The translations under genes were made by a program, and so were the position numbers. A stretch of DNA of 64,000 bases from Ulva prolifera (Eukaryota > Chlorophyta > Ulvophyceae > Ulvales > Ulvaceae), in NCBI GenBank assembly GCA_023078555.1, contig CM041196.1:248001-312000 (forward strand). Reading direction: 5' to 3'. The notes beneath the pieces were generated by a model. That model was not told the origin of the DNA and did not search any database. It saw only the letters and a program-made list of their open reading frames with translations. Numbering within the stretch: position 1 is the first letter of the stretch; the number at the start of each line of letters is the position of its first letter. This document shows, piece after piece, positions 49,678-59,964 of the stretch.

Positions 49678-50731
49678 GCAGACGACGAGGCAAGGCAGTA
49701 TTCTGTGCATTGACATTTCACGCTTGAGCGCTGTGTGTTCCCGAGTTTAAGTCAAAGCATGGCCATGTGCAACATACACAGTCACTGGATCACTGCATCA
49801 TTCGCTGGCGTAGTCAATGTGCAAATTTTCTTCATGTGCTTGCTGGGATTATCACACAAGAATTGCCTTGCACTGTGTGGTAGGTGTGATGTAAGTATGT
49901 GCGTTGTGTGCGTTGTCTGACACAGGCAAGCTCACATGCTAGACAACAGTGTCGTTGTTTGCGCACCGTTGTGATGTTTCTGTGACTTACCATAGAGAGG
50001 CCCCACCGATATCCTGGTAGAACATTCTGTGTATTGACGCATTTGCTTGCTTGCGCGTGTTGACTTCTGGTGTGCTCACCATTCAGTATTGTTGGGGTAT
50101 TGATGACTCGTACACAGTCAACACCGTTGCAAGCAGCCTCGTGTGCTTAGCTTTGATGTCCACAAAGGATGAGGAGCTGAAGGTTGCAGGAAGCAGGTTT
50201 TGCAGGTGCACATGTCAAATTCCCTCAGCAAACGACTCTCTATTCTATTAGCCCCACATCGTACACCTACTCTACCTCTATGCGTGGTTTGCACGAGCGT
50301 GGATTCACAAGAGACTCGTGGGGACCGATAATGCAGCTGATGCTAATGTGCGATTCTGCCATGGATTACCTTGTTTACAATGTAAAACCATGTACTCTTG
50401 TACTGTACAGTTGCAACCACTGGCACGCTTGCAGACGCAGCCTGCTCACAGCAGAGGTGGCACATAATGGTTCACACTGCCAGAGCGCCACGGCACACGG
50501 CTGCAGGGGCACTAGACACAACGACTATAAGCCTTCTATGCCATTTTGGATGGCTGCCTGTCAAGTGCGCCCTAAACCTGATCTAAGACATAGACGTCAT
50601 ATGACATGGCTGAAAACTCTCGCGTGGGTGGCGGCCATATATGGCTGGCCAGGCCAGGCAACACGTGTCTGCTCATTGCTTGTAGATGTGTGGATGGAAC
50701 CTGCCCTTGCCCCGAGCCCTCATACGGGAGC
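49678..50731. other. Convergent intergenic region
   Basis: Low-GC stretch between the PRP6 stop and the stop of the first plastid helical-protein gene. No exon was recognised on either strand. Confidence 0.5.
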
Positions 50732-52196
50732 CTACTCAGCGGTTGCGTATGCGACCGCGTCGGCGACGGCGTTTTCGGCCGCAGACTTGGCGTCAGCCGC
50801 CTTCTTCAGCGCGACCTGCTCAGCCTTCTCCGTCTGCGAGACCAGCTTCTGTGCGTCCTCCTTGCCGGGGCCGATGACGCTCGCCGCGTCCTTCACGGCC
50901 TTGATGCGGGCGGCAGTCGCCTCCTCTGCGGCGGCCTTGGTCGCGGCGGCCGTCTTGGCGAGGTCGTTTGCCTTCTTCTCACCGATTGAAGAGGCATCGC
51001 CGAGCGCATCTGAAGCCTCGGTCTGAAAAGCAGGTCCACAACCAGGTCACCGGCGAAAACATGTGTGCATGGCAGCGGGGCTGCTGTGTCCTTCCGAGGA
51101 GGCTGCAGGGAGGGAGGCCAGAGGGGAGACCAACACCCAGGAGGAGACAAACACGCAGCACAAATATACTGACAAACAGTCTATATTAGAAAACCACAGC
51201 GCAGGACAGCCACACGCTGATGTGTGCCGTGTAATCGTACGGACGCAGTAAAAAAAACTTCTGTTTGTGGTTTGTGGCAAGGCCAGCAAGGCCTGAGATG
51301 CGGATGGAAAACCACAGCGCATGACGGTAGCCAGCCTTGTGGCTCAGAGGTTGTGGCAGCATATGCGCATGTCTGTACTACATAAGTATATGTGCACAGC
51401 CATGCGTACGGCGGAGGGTTGGGGGGGCGCACTGCCTTGGCCGCCTCCTGCTTGGCACGCCCGATGGCCTCGTCAATGCCCTTCTGGGCCCCGGTGACGT
51501 AGCTCTCCTGGGTTGCCTTCTTCAGGGGATCATCAACTGGCGACTGCACACATGCCTTCATGAGGTGGAGCAGCCGAATGCAATTGCAGTTTCCCACTCG
51601 AGGATGTGAGGTGAGAGATGTCGCAAGTCTGAGGCCAATCGCTTGATTGCAGTGCTGTGCAGAGTGATTGGTGTGCTAATTTGGTGTGTTAATTTGCGCT
51701 TGAGTGGTGTGCCAATCGAACTGCTGTAACTAGACTCAGTGGCAGATCCGCTGCTGTCACCGGCACATAAGCTCAAGTGGTGCTTCTGTTAGAGCAGCCT
51801 TGCACGGCACCGGCTTGCTAGACAGTGCTGTCTCAGTACACGCTCGGCCAGCTATCAAAAATGGCAAGTTGCAACGATAGTCGGCGAAAATACTGACACT
51901 GCCATGTGGAAAGAGCCTGCATGATTTTGAACCGAGGTAAAAACGCGTCAGGTAGAGAACTGGCGTAGGCCCCCGATGGTGCTCACCTTGCTATCAAACA
52001 AGTTCTCGATCTTGTTAGCCGCCTTCTCGATGGGGTTCTGTTCCAGAGTGACTGCAGTGGCAGCGTTGCTGAGGACCGCAACCTGCAGCGCAGCTCCGAG
52101 CACCACTGCCGCGGTCTTGTTACGCAGAGACTTCTTCTCATGCGAGGCGCATGCAGCAACAGAGCGGCCGCGGGCTACTGGGGTCTGAGACTTCAT
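50732..52196 (-). CDS. Plastid, probably lumen-targeted, helical protein A (array member 1)
   Basis: Three phase-0 exons (52196-51987, 51543-51433, 51022-50732) give 203 aa; an in-frame ATG two codons upstream (52202) is an alternative start. The N-terminus MKSQTPVARGRSVAACAS is Ser/Arg/Ala-rich with no acid, like a chloroplast transit peptide. Next come a basic patch, a hydrophobic segment (TAAVVLGAALQVAVLSNAATA) ending in an A-x-A type site, and the motif NKIENLFDSK. That motif recurs in the two neighbouring genes. The rest is Ala/Lys/Glu-rich helix (KKATQESYVTGAQKGIDEAI; EKKANDLAKTAAATKAAAEE) ending ADAVAYATAE. There is no twin arginine before the hydrophobic core, so a Sec-type lumen signal or a membrane anchor is inferred. 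No enzyme motif or known family is recognised. The 3' exon is much more GC-rich than the first. Confidence 0.8.
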
Positions 52197-52202
52197 GAAC
52201 AT

Positions 52203-54333
52203 CGTGACGCAGAAGTTTTGGGTGAGGGCTGTAACAGAGTATGAGTATGGAATGCGCGCTGCGTGGTATCGATGCAAGTGTTGTGGCCTTCATTGCGCAC
52301 GAACGGCTATTTACATCGCATCGATCATGAGTACTCATGCTACAACTTTGCGAGCGGGCGAAATTCAGAATTTTTGCCTGTTCGTTTGCGTGTGGCCGCA
52401 CGCCCTCGACTGCGCAAACAGCGTGGACAGGAATTGCCTGCAGCTTTGCCAGCTGCATGGACCACAAATACGCGGATACTCAGATTCTCCACGCCCTAAA
52501 TATGCGTTTCGCGGCTGCATGGATGGTAGTGGTCGTCGTGCCTGGTTTAGTTCAGGCCATGTGCTCGGCATCATCTGGCGCGCGGCTTGATGCATGACCA
52601 TCTTCGAAGAGTGGCGGAGATCAAGCCTTCCGCGGCGAGATCTCGCGACAGAGCGTGGCCTCGCGAACTGCACGTGGCGGTGTCACATGATGATCGCGGT
52701 CACTCTCTCATGAGATCTCATCGCGGGGTCCTTCGTGCGTTGGATTGTCCCGTGGCTAGGTCAACGTTGTGTTCTGGCTCCCCAATGGAGAGTCCCCGCT
52801 GGACTCCCCATTCGTTAGCTGGCACGTGTCCATCGCCTACATGGTGAACAGAAGGGTGCTGCAGCTGTGCGTAGATACGCTGCGACAAGTACAGTCAAGA
52901 TGTGGAGGCAACAAGGCGACGGCACCAGCCGCACTACTGCAACCGCACGTTTGCTGTCCACGTAGCAACCATGAGGTATAGCACATGTACCGTCATCTTC
53001 ACACGGGGCTGGACGTGTGGTGCAGTGACCGGCGTCTACAGAATGCACCATGCCATATGGCAGCGCGACCTCTTGGCACCGGTTTGCAATCTGTCGATGC
53101 CAGTTACTGTACCATGGCAGCGGTGCGCACACTCGTCTGTGACAGCAAGGCAGACATGCCCATCTCTGAGATACGACAAGACTGTCTTCCTGGCACGTGC
53201 CGTACGAGCCACACTGCAGGCCAATTACAGCGAATCCTGCGCGACCAGCGTTGAACCATGTGTCCGCATGCTTGACCCGCGCCACGCAATAGTCGCCACT
53301 TTGACTGTGTACCTCCCCGCAATGGGATCCTTGTGAGCATGCAAAGCTTAAAATAGCTCAGAGGACGCAGCCGTTGACTACATACGCATGTTATCTCACA
53401 GCAACTGCAGATGCAGCCTTCCATAGGAGAGCCTTACAAGTAGCCTGCAGCTGGGTCAGCCTGACCGTTGGCAGTGCAGATCGACTGAAGGAGGATCAAG
53501 CCCAGCTGCCCACAGTGGCAGCCGGGCACCATGTGCAGTGCACCACACCAACTGCTGAGGCATAGGTGGATGCAGCAATGGCACCTGTCAGGCAGATTGC
53601 CACGCAATGCATGCAGCCTCACTGCACGCTCAGTCATATGCAGCAGCTGTGTAGAGGATGGCTGAGAAGGCAGCAGTAGATGTGTGCCTGAGCAACCATG
53701 GCCAGCATTGACCACGTAGCGCTAACACCAAAGACAGCTCCGGCACATGTCCCTGTGGCTGCATAACGTGATGCTGCTTTCCAAAGTGCTCCCCCCCCCC
53801 CCCCCGTCAGGAACCACCACTGCCAACAGCATAACGCACTCTCGACGCCGCCTATTCATGTACCACACAGCACCACATCCCCTGAGCTGTGTCGGGTCAT
53901 ACACACACCTCTTTCAAGCAGCCGAGTTATCGAGCCCTATCGTTCACAACATCCCTCATCTCCTAGGGCTAACGCTACGAGGCGCTGGCCCCGAGACCAG
54001 AACTCCAGCACACTCGCCAGCACCTCTATGCAGATCATCACCCCCGCTGCACAGAAACATCACCGCCTGTGTCCTGCACCTCAGGTGCTGCAAGGCACCA
54101 CCAACGCCACCACGTCTCAGCGGCTGCGCAGCCGCATCTCTCAGGCTGTGTAGCACTCACGTCGCTGAGCAAGCGGCAGGCGGCACACCGCAACCCCCCC
54201 CACAGGCTCCGATGGCGGTGCTCTAGAACTCCGGCGGTGCGCAGGGACAGGCATCACCAGCCGCTGCGAGCAGCGGCCCGCCGCGGCGGCGCCGGCCGCA
54301 AGCGTGTGCGGCCTTGTTACGCGAGGCGCAGGC
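52203..54333. other. Intergenic region within the plastid-protein array
   Basis: Presumed promoter of gene A on its left and 3' flank of gene B on its right. It contains a 15-C run at 53791-53805. Open frames on both strands lack recognisable features. Confidence 0.45.
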
Positions 54334-57300
54334 CTAGCTCGAGGCGGCCTTCTTGGCGCGCTCCTCGGCGAGCTTGCGCATGAACTCCGACGCGCTCGCC
54401 TTGTCCTCCTCCACCTTCTTCGCCGCCTGCGACGCCGCTGACTGCGCTGCGTCCACAACCTCCTGCACGAACGGGTTGGATGTTTGCGTACGAGCGTGCG
54501 AAAGTGAGGGCAACAGATTCCTGTGCATGGAATCCTGCTACTTCGTTCTGCCATGACCGTGCTTAGGGCTGCCACCCAGACAGTAGTCCTGACAAATCGG
54601 GTTTGTTCTATGTGATCGGGCCCGACGACCCGGCACGGCTGCACACCCGCAGCGTGCGTGGCCACCGGCGTCCGCACACCAGAGGCAGTGCCCGTGCGTA
54701 CACACGGCGCGTGCGGGGTGCGCAGCAGCCACAGCGCAGAGCGTGTGGCTGCGGCGGGTGCTTGGTGAACGGGTGACACCCGCATCATCGTCGCAGGGAT
54801 GGCAGCCGGGGTTTGGCGTGTGGCCGTGGCGCCTCCGCTCTGCGTGGCTGTGCGTGCAAGTGAGGGATGGCCGCAGGTGTGAATTAGCATAGCCGTGTTC
54901 CATCCCAGAATTGCGGGGGCATGGCACTGCGGAAGAGCAGAGCACGTCATTGAGCCTGAGCAGAGAAATAGCACTGCCTGAGCACTCGATGGTGTGCTGC
55001 ATGGTGGCGCGAGACCCGGGCGGCAGCTTGTGGGCTGGGTGGTAGATGTATGGACCATTCCGCCGCGGTGGGCGCAGCGACGTCCCCGTCCCGATCAGGG
55101 GACGTTTCCATTCACTAGCGCAGGAGGAGCTGCCGAATGCGGGGTATCCATTGTGGGACATAGAGAGATGAGGGCTGCACACCGCGGCGGGCTGAGCAGC
55201 TTCCTCAGCAGCCTTTGCAGCAGCAGCCTTCACTTCTGCGGCCTTGTCAGCAGCGGCCTTCTCGGCGGCAGCCTTCAAATCTGCGGCCTTGTCAGCAGCA
55301 GCCTTCTCGGCAGCGGCCTTATCAGAAGCAGCCTTGTCTGCGGCAGCCTTCTCAGCAGCAGCCTTCTCGCTCGCTGCCTTGTCAGAAGCAGCCTTTTCAG
55401 CAGCAGCCTTGTCAGCGGCAGCCTTCTCGGCAGCGGCCTTATCAGAAGCAGCCTTGTCTGCGGCAGCCTTCTCAGCAGCAGCCTTCTCGCTCGCTGCCTT
55501 GTCAGAAGCAGCCTTTTCAGAAGCAGCCTTGTCAGCAGCAGCCTTGTCAGCAGCAGCCTTCTCGGCCGCGGCCTTCTCGGATGCAGCTTTATCCTTAGCA
55601 GCCTTCTCGGCCGCAGCCTTCTCAGAAGCAACTTTCTCGGCAGCGGCCTTCTCGGCAGCAGCCTTCTCGGCGGCCGCTTTTTCTGCCTTCGCCATCTCAG
55701 CCGCTGCTGTCTCAGCAGCGCTCTTGTCCGCAGCTGCCTTAGCCTCAGCGGCGGCCTTGTCCGCGGCTGCCTTCTCGGCGGCTGCCTTCTCGGCGGCGGC
55801 CCTCTCGGCGGCCTGCTTCTCAGCAGCCTCCTTGGCCTTTGCAGCTGCCTCCTACACCCCACCAGCACGCCCTTCCATCTGACGTTTGCGCACATGCCGC
55901 GCTCCAGCCACACTGCAGTTGCCTCAGCCACAACGCTTAGCCGAAGAGGGAAGATTGTGCAAGCCATGCCACCTGCGAGGCCCCGACGGTCCCAGCGTAC
56001 GGCTCACACGTAGCCAGGAAAGGCGCTGAACGCTAGCGAGTCCACTACACTGATCTGTGGCGCTGTGTGGTGTGAAGAGTGCTGTAGCAGGCAGTGAAAG
56101 GGAGGGGGGGGGATGGAGGGCGTACGGCCTTGGACTTCTCCTGTGCGGCGCGCTGCTCAGCCTCGGCCGCCTTGCGCTTCAGCGCCTGCTCCTGCTCCCG
56201 CAGCTTCGCCTCTTGCACCGTCTCCTGCTGCGTCAGCTGCTGCAGCACCTTGGCACCCTGTGCCTCCACCTGAACCACTCCGCCTGTCACGCCCGCAATG
56301 CATGGCGCTCCGGCTCGAAGGAGCGCCCGTGAACGCAGCGGCCGGCGGCGTCTCGCGACACCGGTGTTCAGACGTGTGCATGGTGCATGTGGGCCATGAT
56401 ACGTACAGTGAGGCACTGAGGCGCCGCTTTGGCAGAGTAGCACCCCCATGGGGCAGCCGCCACCGGAGAGGCTGCTGTGCACACACGGCCCTGTTGCTTT
56501 GGTTGCGCGCGTGGGCCGGGGTGCCGAAACAGAACATGCGGGGGGCGATTGGATATGCATGCGTAAGATGCGTTGTGACGGGCAGTAGCGGGTAAGGACC
56601 AAAGCAGCGGATGGCGGGGCATGCGCGGGTGTAGGGCGACACTCATGCCTTCTACAGCTGCGGCCCCGGCTAAAGCTTGCGGACATGGGTGCCTCCACGG
56701 GACGGTCGATGCCGCTGCAATTGTGCTTGGCTGTGCGTTTGAGTGTGGCTGGACTGGGTTTTGTGACGCAGTGAGGTGGCGGTGCGGGTGGCAGTGTGGC
56801 ACCTGCTCCAGGGCCTCCCCAAGCTTCTCTGCCTCGGCCGCTGCAGCCTGGGCGGCCTTGTTGTCACCGCGTTTGATCGCACTGTCAACGGCAGCGGTAT
56901 CTTCCTTGATTTTCATTTCAATGCGCGATTCTACGGCGGCAATGTCTTTCTTGACGGCCTGCATTACTGGCGGGCCGTTGCTTTTCGGACACAAAGCCGG
57001 CGAGACTTAGTCACCGGTCTCGGTCTCGATCGCGATTCGCGGCCGTGGGGTCCGCACAACTCACAGGGCTGCGTTGATGGCGACACGAGGTTGGAATGTT
57101 GTGTACTAGTGTCTCATTACGTGATCATCGACCAGCGTCAGATGTGCATATCTGGAACGAGTGGAACGCTTCGACCTGCCACCGGCTTGCTGTGAGACGA
57201 TTTGGTGGCGTCGGGCCGCATCCTGCACTGAAGGTACAACAAAATGTAGCAGGTGCAATTTTCATGCAAGAAATGCGCGGCATTGCGGAGCTCAAGACAC

Positions 57301-57784
57301 AGGGTGTTGCCCGGGTATTCGCAAGCACAAGATTCGATTGACTCGAGTGCATATGTGAGGAACGCAAAGTCACGCAGATGCAGCCCATCCAATAGAATCA
57401 GCCAAAAAAATCGCGTGTCATGTTGTGTTAAACTCGATGACGTTGTGATTGCGTTGCGGCATGGTCTGGGGCGTGGGCTGCGGCACGCGAGGCATGCGAT
57501 CTCACCTCTTCCTTGCCTTTCGCAGTTGCCTTCGCTGCGTTCATCTGTTGCTCCAGCAGGTACTCTAGTTTTGATGACTGGGCTTCATATGCTTTTTTCT
57601 GCTCCTCAACTTTTTCTGTGAAAGACGCGGCATCGGCCGGCCCGCCACTAGCGACAGCTACCGCTGCTCCCATACCCAGCAGCACCATCGCGCCCTTTTG
57701 AATCGGCGTCTTCTCACCCTTCGCGGCACATGGTGTAGCCAGACGCCTTGTACCACGGGTCGGCTGAACGCTGAAAGACTTCAT
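54334..57784 (-). CDS. Plastid, probably lumen-targeted, Ala/Lys-rich repeat protein B (array member 2)
   Basis: Five phase-0 exons (57784-57506, 56958-56803, 56269-56126, 55851-55183, 54462-54334) give 458 aa. The transit-like N-terminus [20 protein letters not shown] is followed by the hydrophobic core [22 protein letters not shown]. The mature start [20 protein letters not shown] then aligns ungapped with gene C (10 of 20 identical). Exons 2 and 3 are charged helix ([40 protein letters not shown]). Exon 4 is 223 codons, mostly KAA[AS][DE] pentads. The last exon ends ERAKKAASS. The long Ala-Lys-Glu helix recalls LEA-like or TolA-like spacer helices by composition only. Function is unknown; membrane protection or a rigid spacer are guesses. 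Exon 4 contains a 120-base internal duplication. Confidence 0.8.
54566..54630. repeat. Degenerate dispersed repeat, copy 2
   Basis: 80% identical to 6365-6429 over 65 ungapped bases, in the same orientation. It lies in intron 4 of gene B. Confidence 0.6.
55298..55520. repeat. 120-bp tandem duplication inside the pentapeptide exon
   Basis: Bases 55298-55400 are identical to 55418-55520 (103 bases). With the diverging remainder the unit is 120 bases, or 40 codons, exactly eight pentads, so the frame is preserved. The surrounding exon is built of 15-base units. Confidence 0.9.
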
Positions 57785-59554
57785 GGTAAACATTTTGGAA
57801 CAAGTGAACACTGAGACCACGTTCAAATCGCACTTTCGATGCCGCTACTCACGCATCGCAGTCCTCCAGATATTGGAAACTCTACAAACTTCCGCATGTA
57901 TAAGCATGTTGTGCTGCTTCGCTGCCGTGTGATTGGCAAGCGTGCCAAAACCTCGACATGCATGCGTTGTGGTACCACACACAGTCGTTGCCCTGGCAGG
58001 GCTTCATGGGCATGCAATGGCAAACTGCCGGAAGAAGTTGGAGTAATCATGTTCTGCGTCTTAAAGTCTATACATTTCCACGACTTGTGTCTGGTAGTGG
58101 TTTGGACGCAATTGCAATCATGCTAGCGTATTGTTTGCTCGTTTTGTGACAGACGCAGGTGTGTCATGGGCGCTGACTCGATTACGAAACCAGTGACTGC
58201 GCAATCAAGACAACAATGTACTACAGTGGTAGCTATTGGAACGCTTTGACCACCATCGCATGATGTCGCTGCTGGGCTGGTAGCAATTTGCTGGAGGTCT
58301 GTGTTTGTAGTCAGACCATCGCAACAGGATGCACGGACGTACCAATCTTCCAGGAGCCCGTGGACATCTGAAGCTCCTGCGCAATCGTCGGAATTTGGCG
58401 GTGAGATTGCACATTGTTGATTACACAATGGCTTTGTACTTGCTGTATTCAGCCTGGTCAATGACCATGGAGATGGATGGCAATGCACAACTGCTGCACA
58501 CGTGCACAGCATACTTACAGGCAGTGAACTGTCTGTACGTGGACAAATCAATGGCTGTGGGACTCTTTCTTTATTTAGACATGTGGAGCGGTGGGCCTTT
58601 CGTCAACATGTCGACATGCGTAAAATTGGCAGTGTGGATTCATGGTGCATGCACAATCCCTATCATCTTTCACCTCGATCAGTCGGATCAACTCGACCTT
58701 ATACTGTGTAAGCAGTTGGTGAACACAGCAGTGGTCATTTGCATAGTGCATAGCATTGTGTGACACCGATATGGGCCCTGTGATTGAGAACAGGAGACAT
58801 TGTCATTTGTTTCTACTCAGATGATTGGTCGGGAGTGTGTGGTACAGTAGTCTACAAGTCTCGTGCTTAAATGTTGAACCATGAATGATTTCGATGGTCA
58901 AAAGCATGCAACCTTAAGCATCAGACATTTTTTAATATGGAAGCACCATTTTCCAGCCGCCACAGACTGCCCCAACATCGTGTACAGTATTATTACTCAG
59001 ATGATTTGTACTCATCATAAACCACGTCCTCTTTCACCATTGTACAATCTCAGGATGATCATTCGGGCATGCACATTTCAAGGACATTCATTACGAAACC
59101 ACATGCAAGGCAAAAGCCACCTGATATATCATTCTGGCGACAACCAATGAGGTAAAATATTTGTGCTTGAATGGCAGGAGCAACGACTGCATGCTACACA
59201 TACAGGAATGTCGATCTCTGTGGTCTGATCTGTTCCAAGGCAAGGCACGACGACCACATCATGTCAAACCCACGAGCAAACGGATAGCTGAAAATTAAAA
59301 CAGCATCTTCGCGACAGCTTTATCAACAAGATTCATGGGATCCGATTCAGTAAATATCTTGCATCTAAACGCTGTCCAGTGTCGGAATGAGTCACCCCGG
59401 GTTGACACAGGCGAGACCATCGATGCCAACTGTCGTTACACAAAAAATGAAGAGGGTCCTTCTCCTCGTACTGGTACCATTGTTTACTTGCACTGACTCA
59501 GACTACCTACGGAAAATTGTGCAGCGGGAACCCCGTTGCTCTCAGGCCACAAGT
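57785..59554. other. Intergenic region within the plastid-protein array
   Basis: AT-richer DNA between the gene B start and the gene C stop. No further array member with a hydrophobic signal segment was found on either strand. Confidence 0.45.
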
Positions 59555-59872
59555 CTAGTTCACGGCCTCCTCCACCGTGCTGGCGGCTTTTGCAATCACC
59601 TTTTGCGACTTCTTGATCTCTTGATCGAAGATCTTCTCCAGCTTCGACAGCTGCAGCGCCTCTGCGTCTTTCTTCGCTTGTACCTTGGCCGCGAAGTCGC
59701 TGGCATGGCCCATGGGAGGCACGGTCAGGAGCACTGCGCTGGCTGCCCCGAGAACCATCATGCGGACTTGAGACGCTTTAAGGGCTGATGCTTGCACGGC
59801 AGACCGGTTGCTGGCGCATGCCCGGACGGGCGCCGCTGCCACGAAAGACCGTTGTGTGCAGAAGGAGTTCAT
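59555..59872 (-). CDS. Plastid, probably lumen-targeted, short helical protein C (array member 3)
   Basis: Single-exon gene of 105 aa. The N-terminus MNSFCTQRSFVAAAPVRACA is transit-like. The hydrophobic segment VRMMVLGAASAVLLTVPPMG ends at GHA before SDF. The mature part is one charged helix (FAAKVQAKKDAEALQLSKLE, then KIFDQEIKKSQ) ending STVEEAVN. It aligns ungapped with the mature N-terminus of gene B and shares the [SN]K[LI]E-x-[IL]-[FL]-[DE] motif with genes A and B. It is thus the minimal form of the family: a targeting region plus one helical module of about 50 residues. The ATG at 59872 matches the start context and length of its paralogues; a longer upstream frame (to 60013) looks like 5' UTR and promoter. 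The absence of introns distinguishes it from A and B. Confidence 0.8.
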   Translation of the reverse strand: MNSFCTQRSFVAAAPVRACASNRSAVQASALKASQVRMMVLGAASAVLLTVPPMGHASDFAAKVQAKKDAEALQLSKLEKIFDQEIKKSQKVIAKAASTVEEAVN

Positions 59873-59957
59873 CGTGCCTGGGAGGTAGGGAATCAAAGTG
59901 GGGAAGTGGAAATTTTGATTGTAGGAGGGGACTGAATAGTGCTGATGGTCGAAGGCG

Positions 59958-59964
59958 TATATAT
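59958..59964 (-). promoter_or_regulatory. Possible TATA box of gene C
   Basis: TATATA-type word (aatatatac on the minus strand) about 86 bases upstream of the gene C ATG, a suitable distance for a short 5' UTR. Confidence 0.4.

Noticed and set aside
50184-51026. 280-codon plus-strand frame
   Set aside because: Its second half is antisense to gene A exon 3; the first half has no features.
53747-54226. 159-codon plus-strand frame beginning near the poly-C run
   Set aside because: Pro/His/Ser-rich non-coding composition and no supporting splice signals.
54994-56013. Leu/Ser-rich 339-codon plus-strand frame
   Set aside because: Antisense of the 15-base repeats of gene B; the repeat unit is a multiple of three, so every frame stays open.
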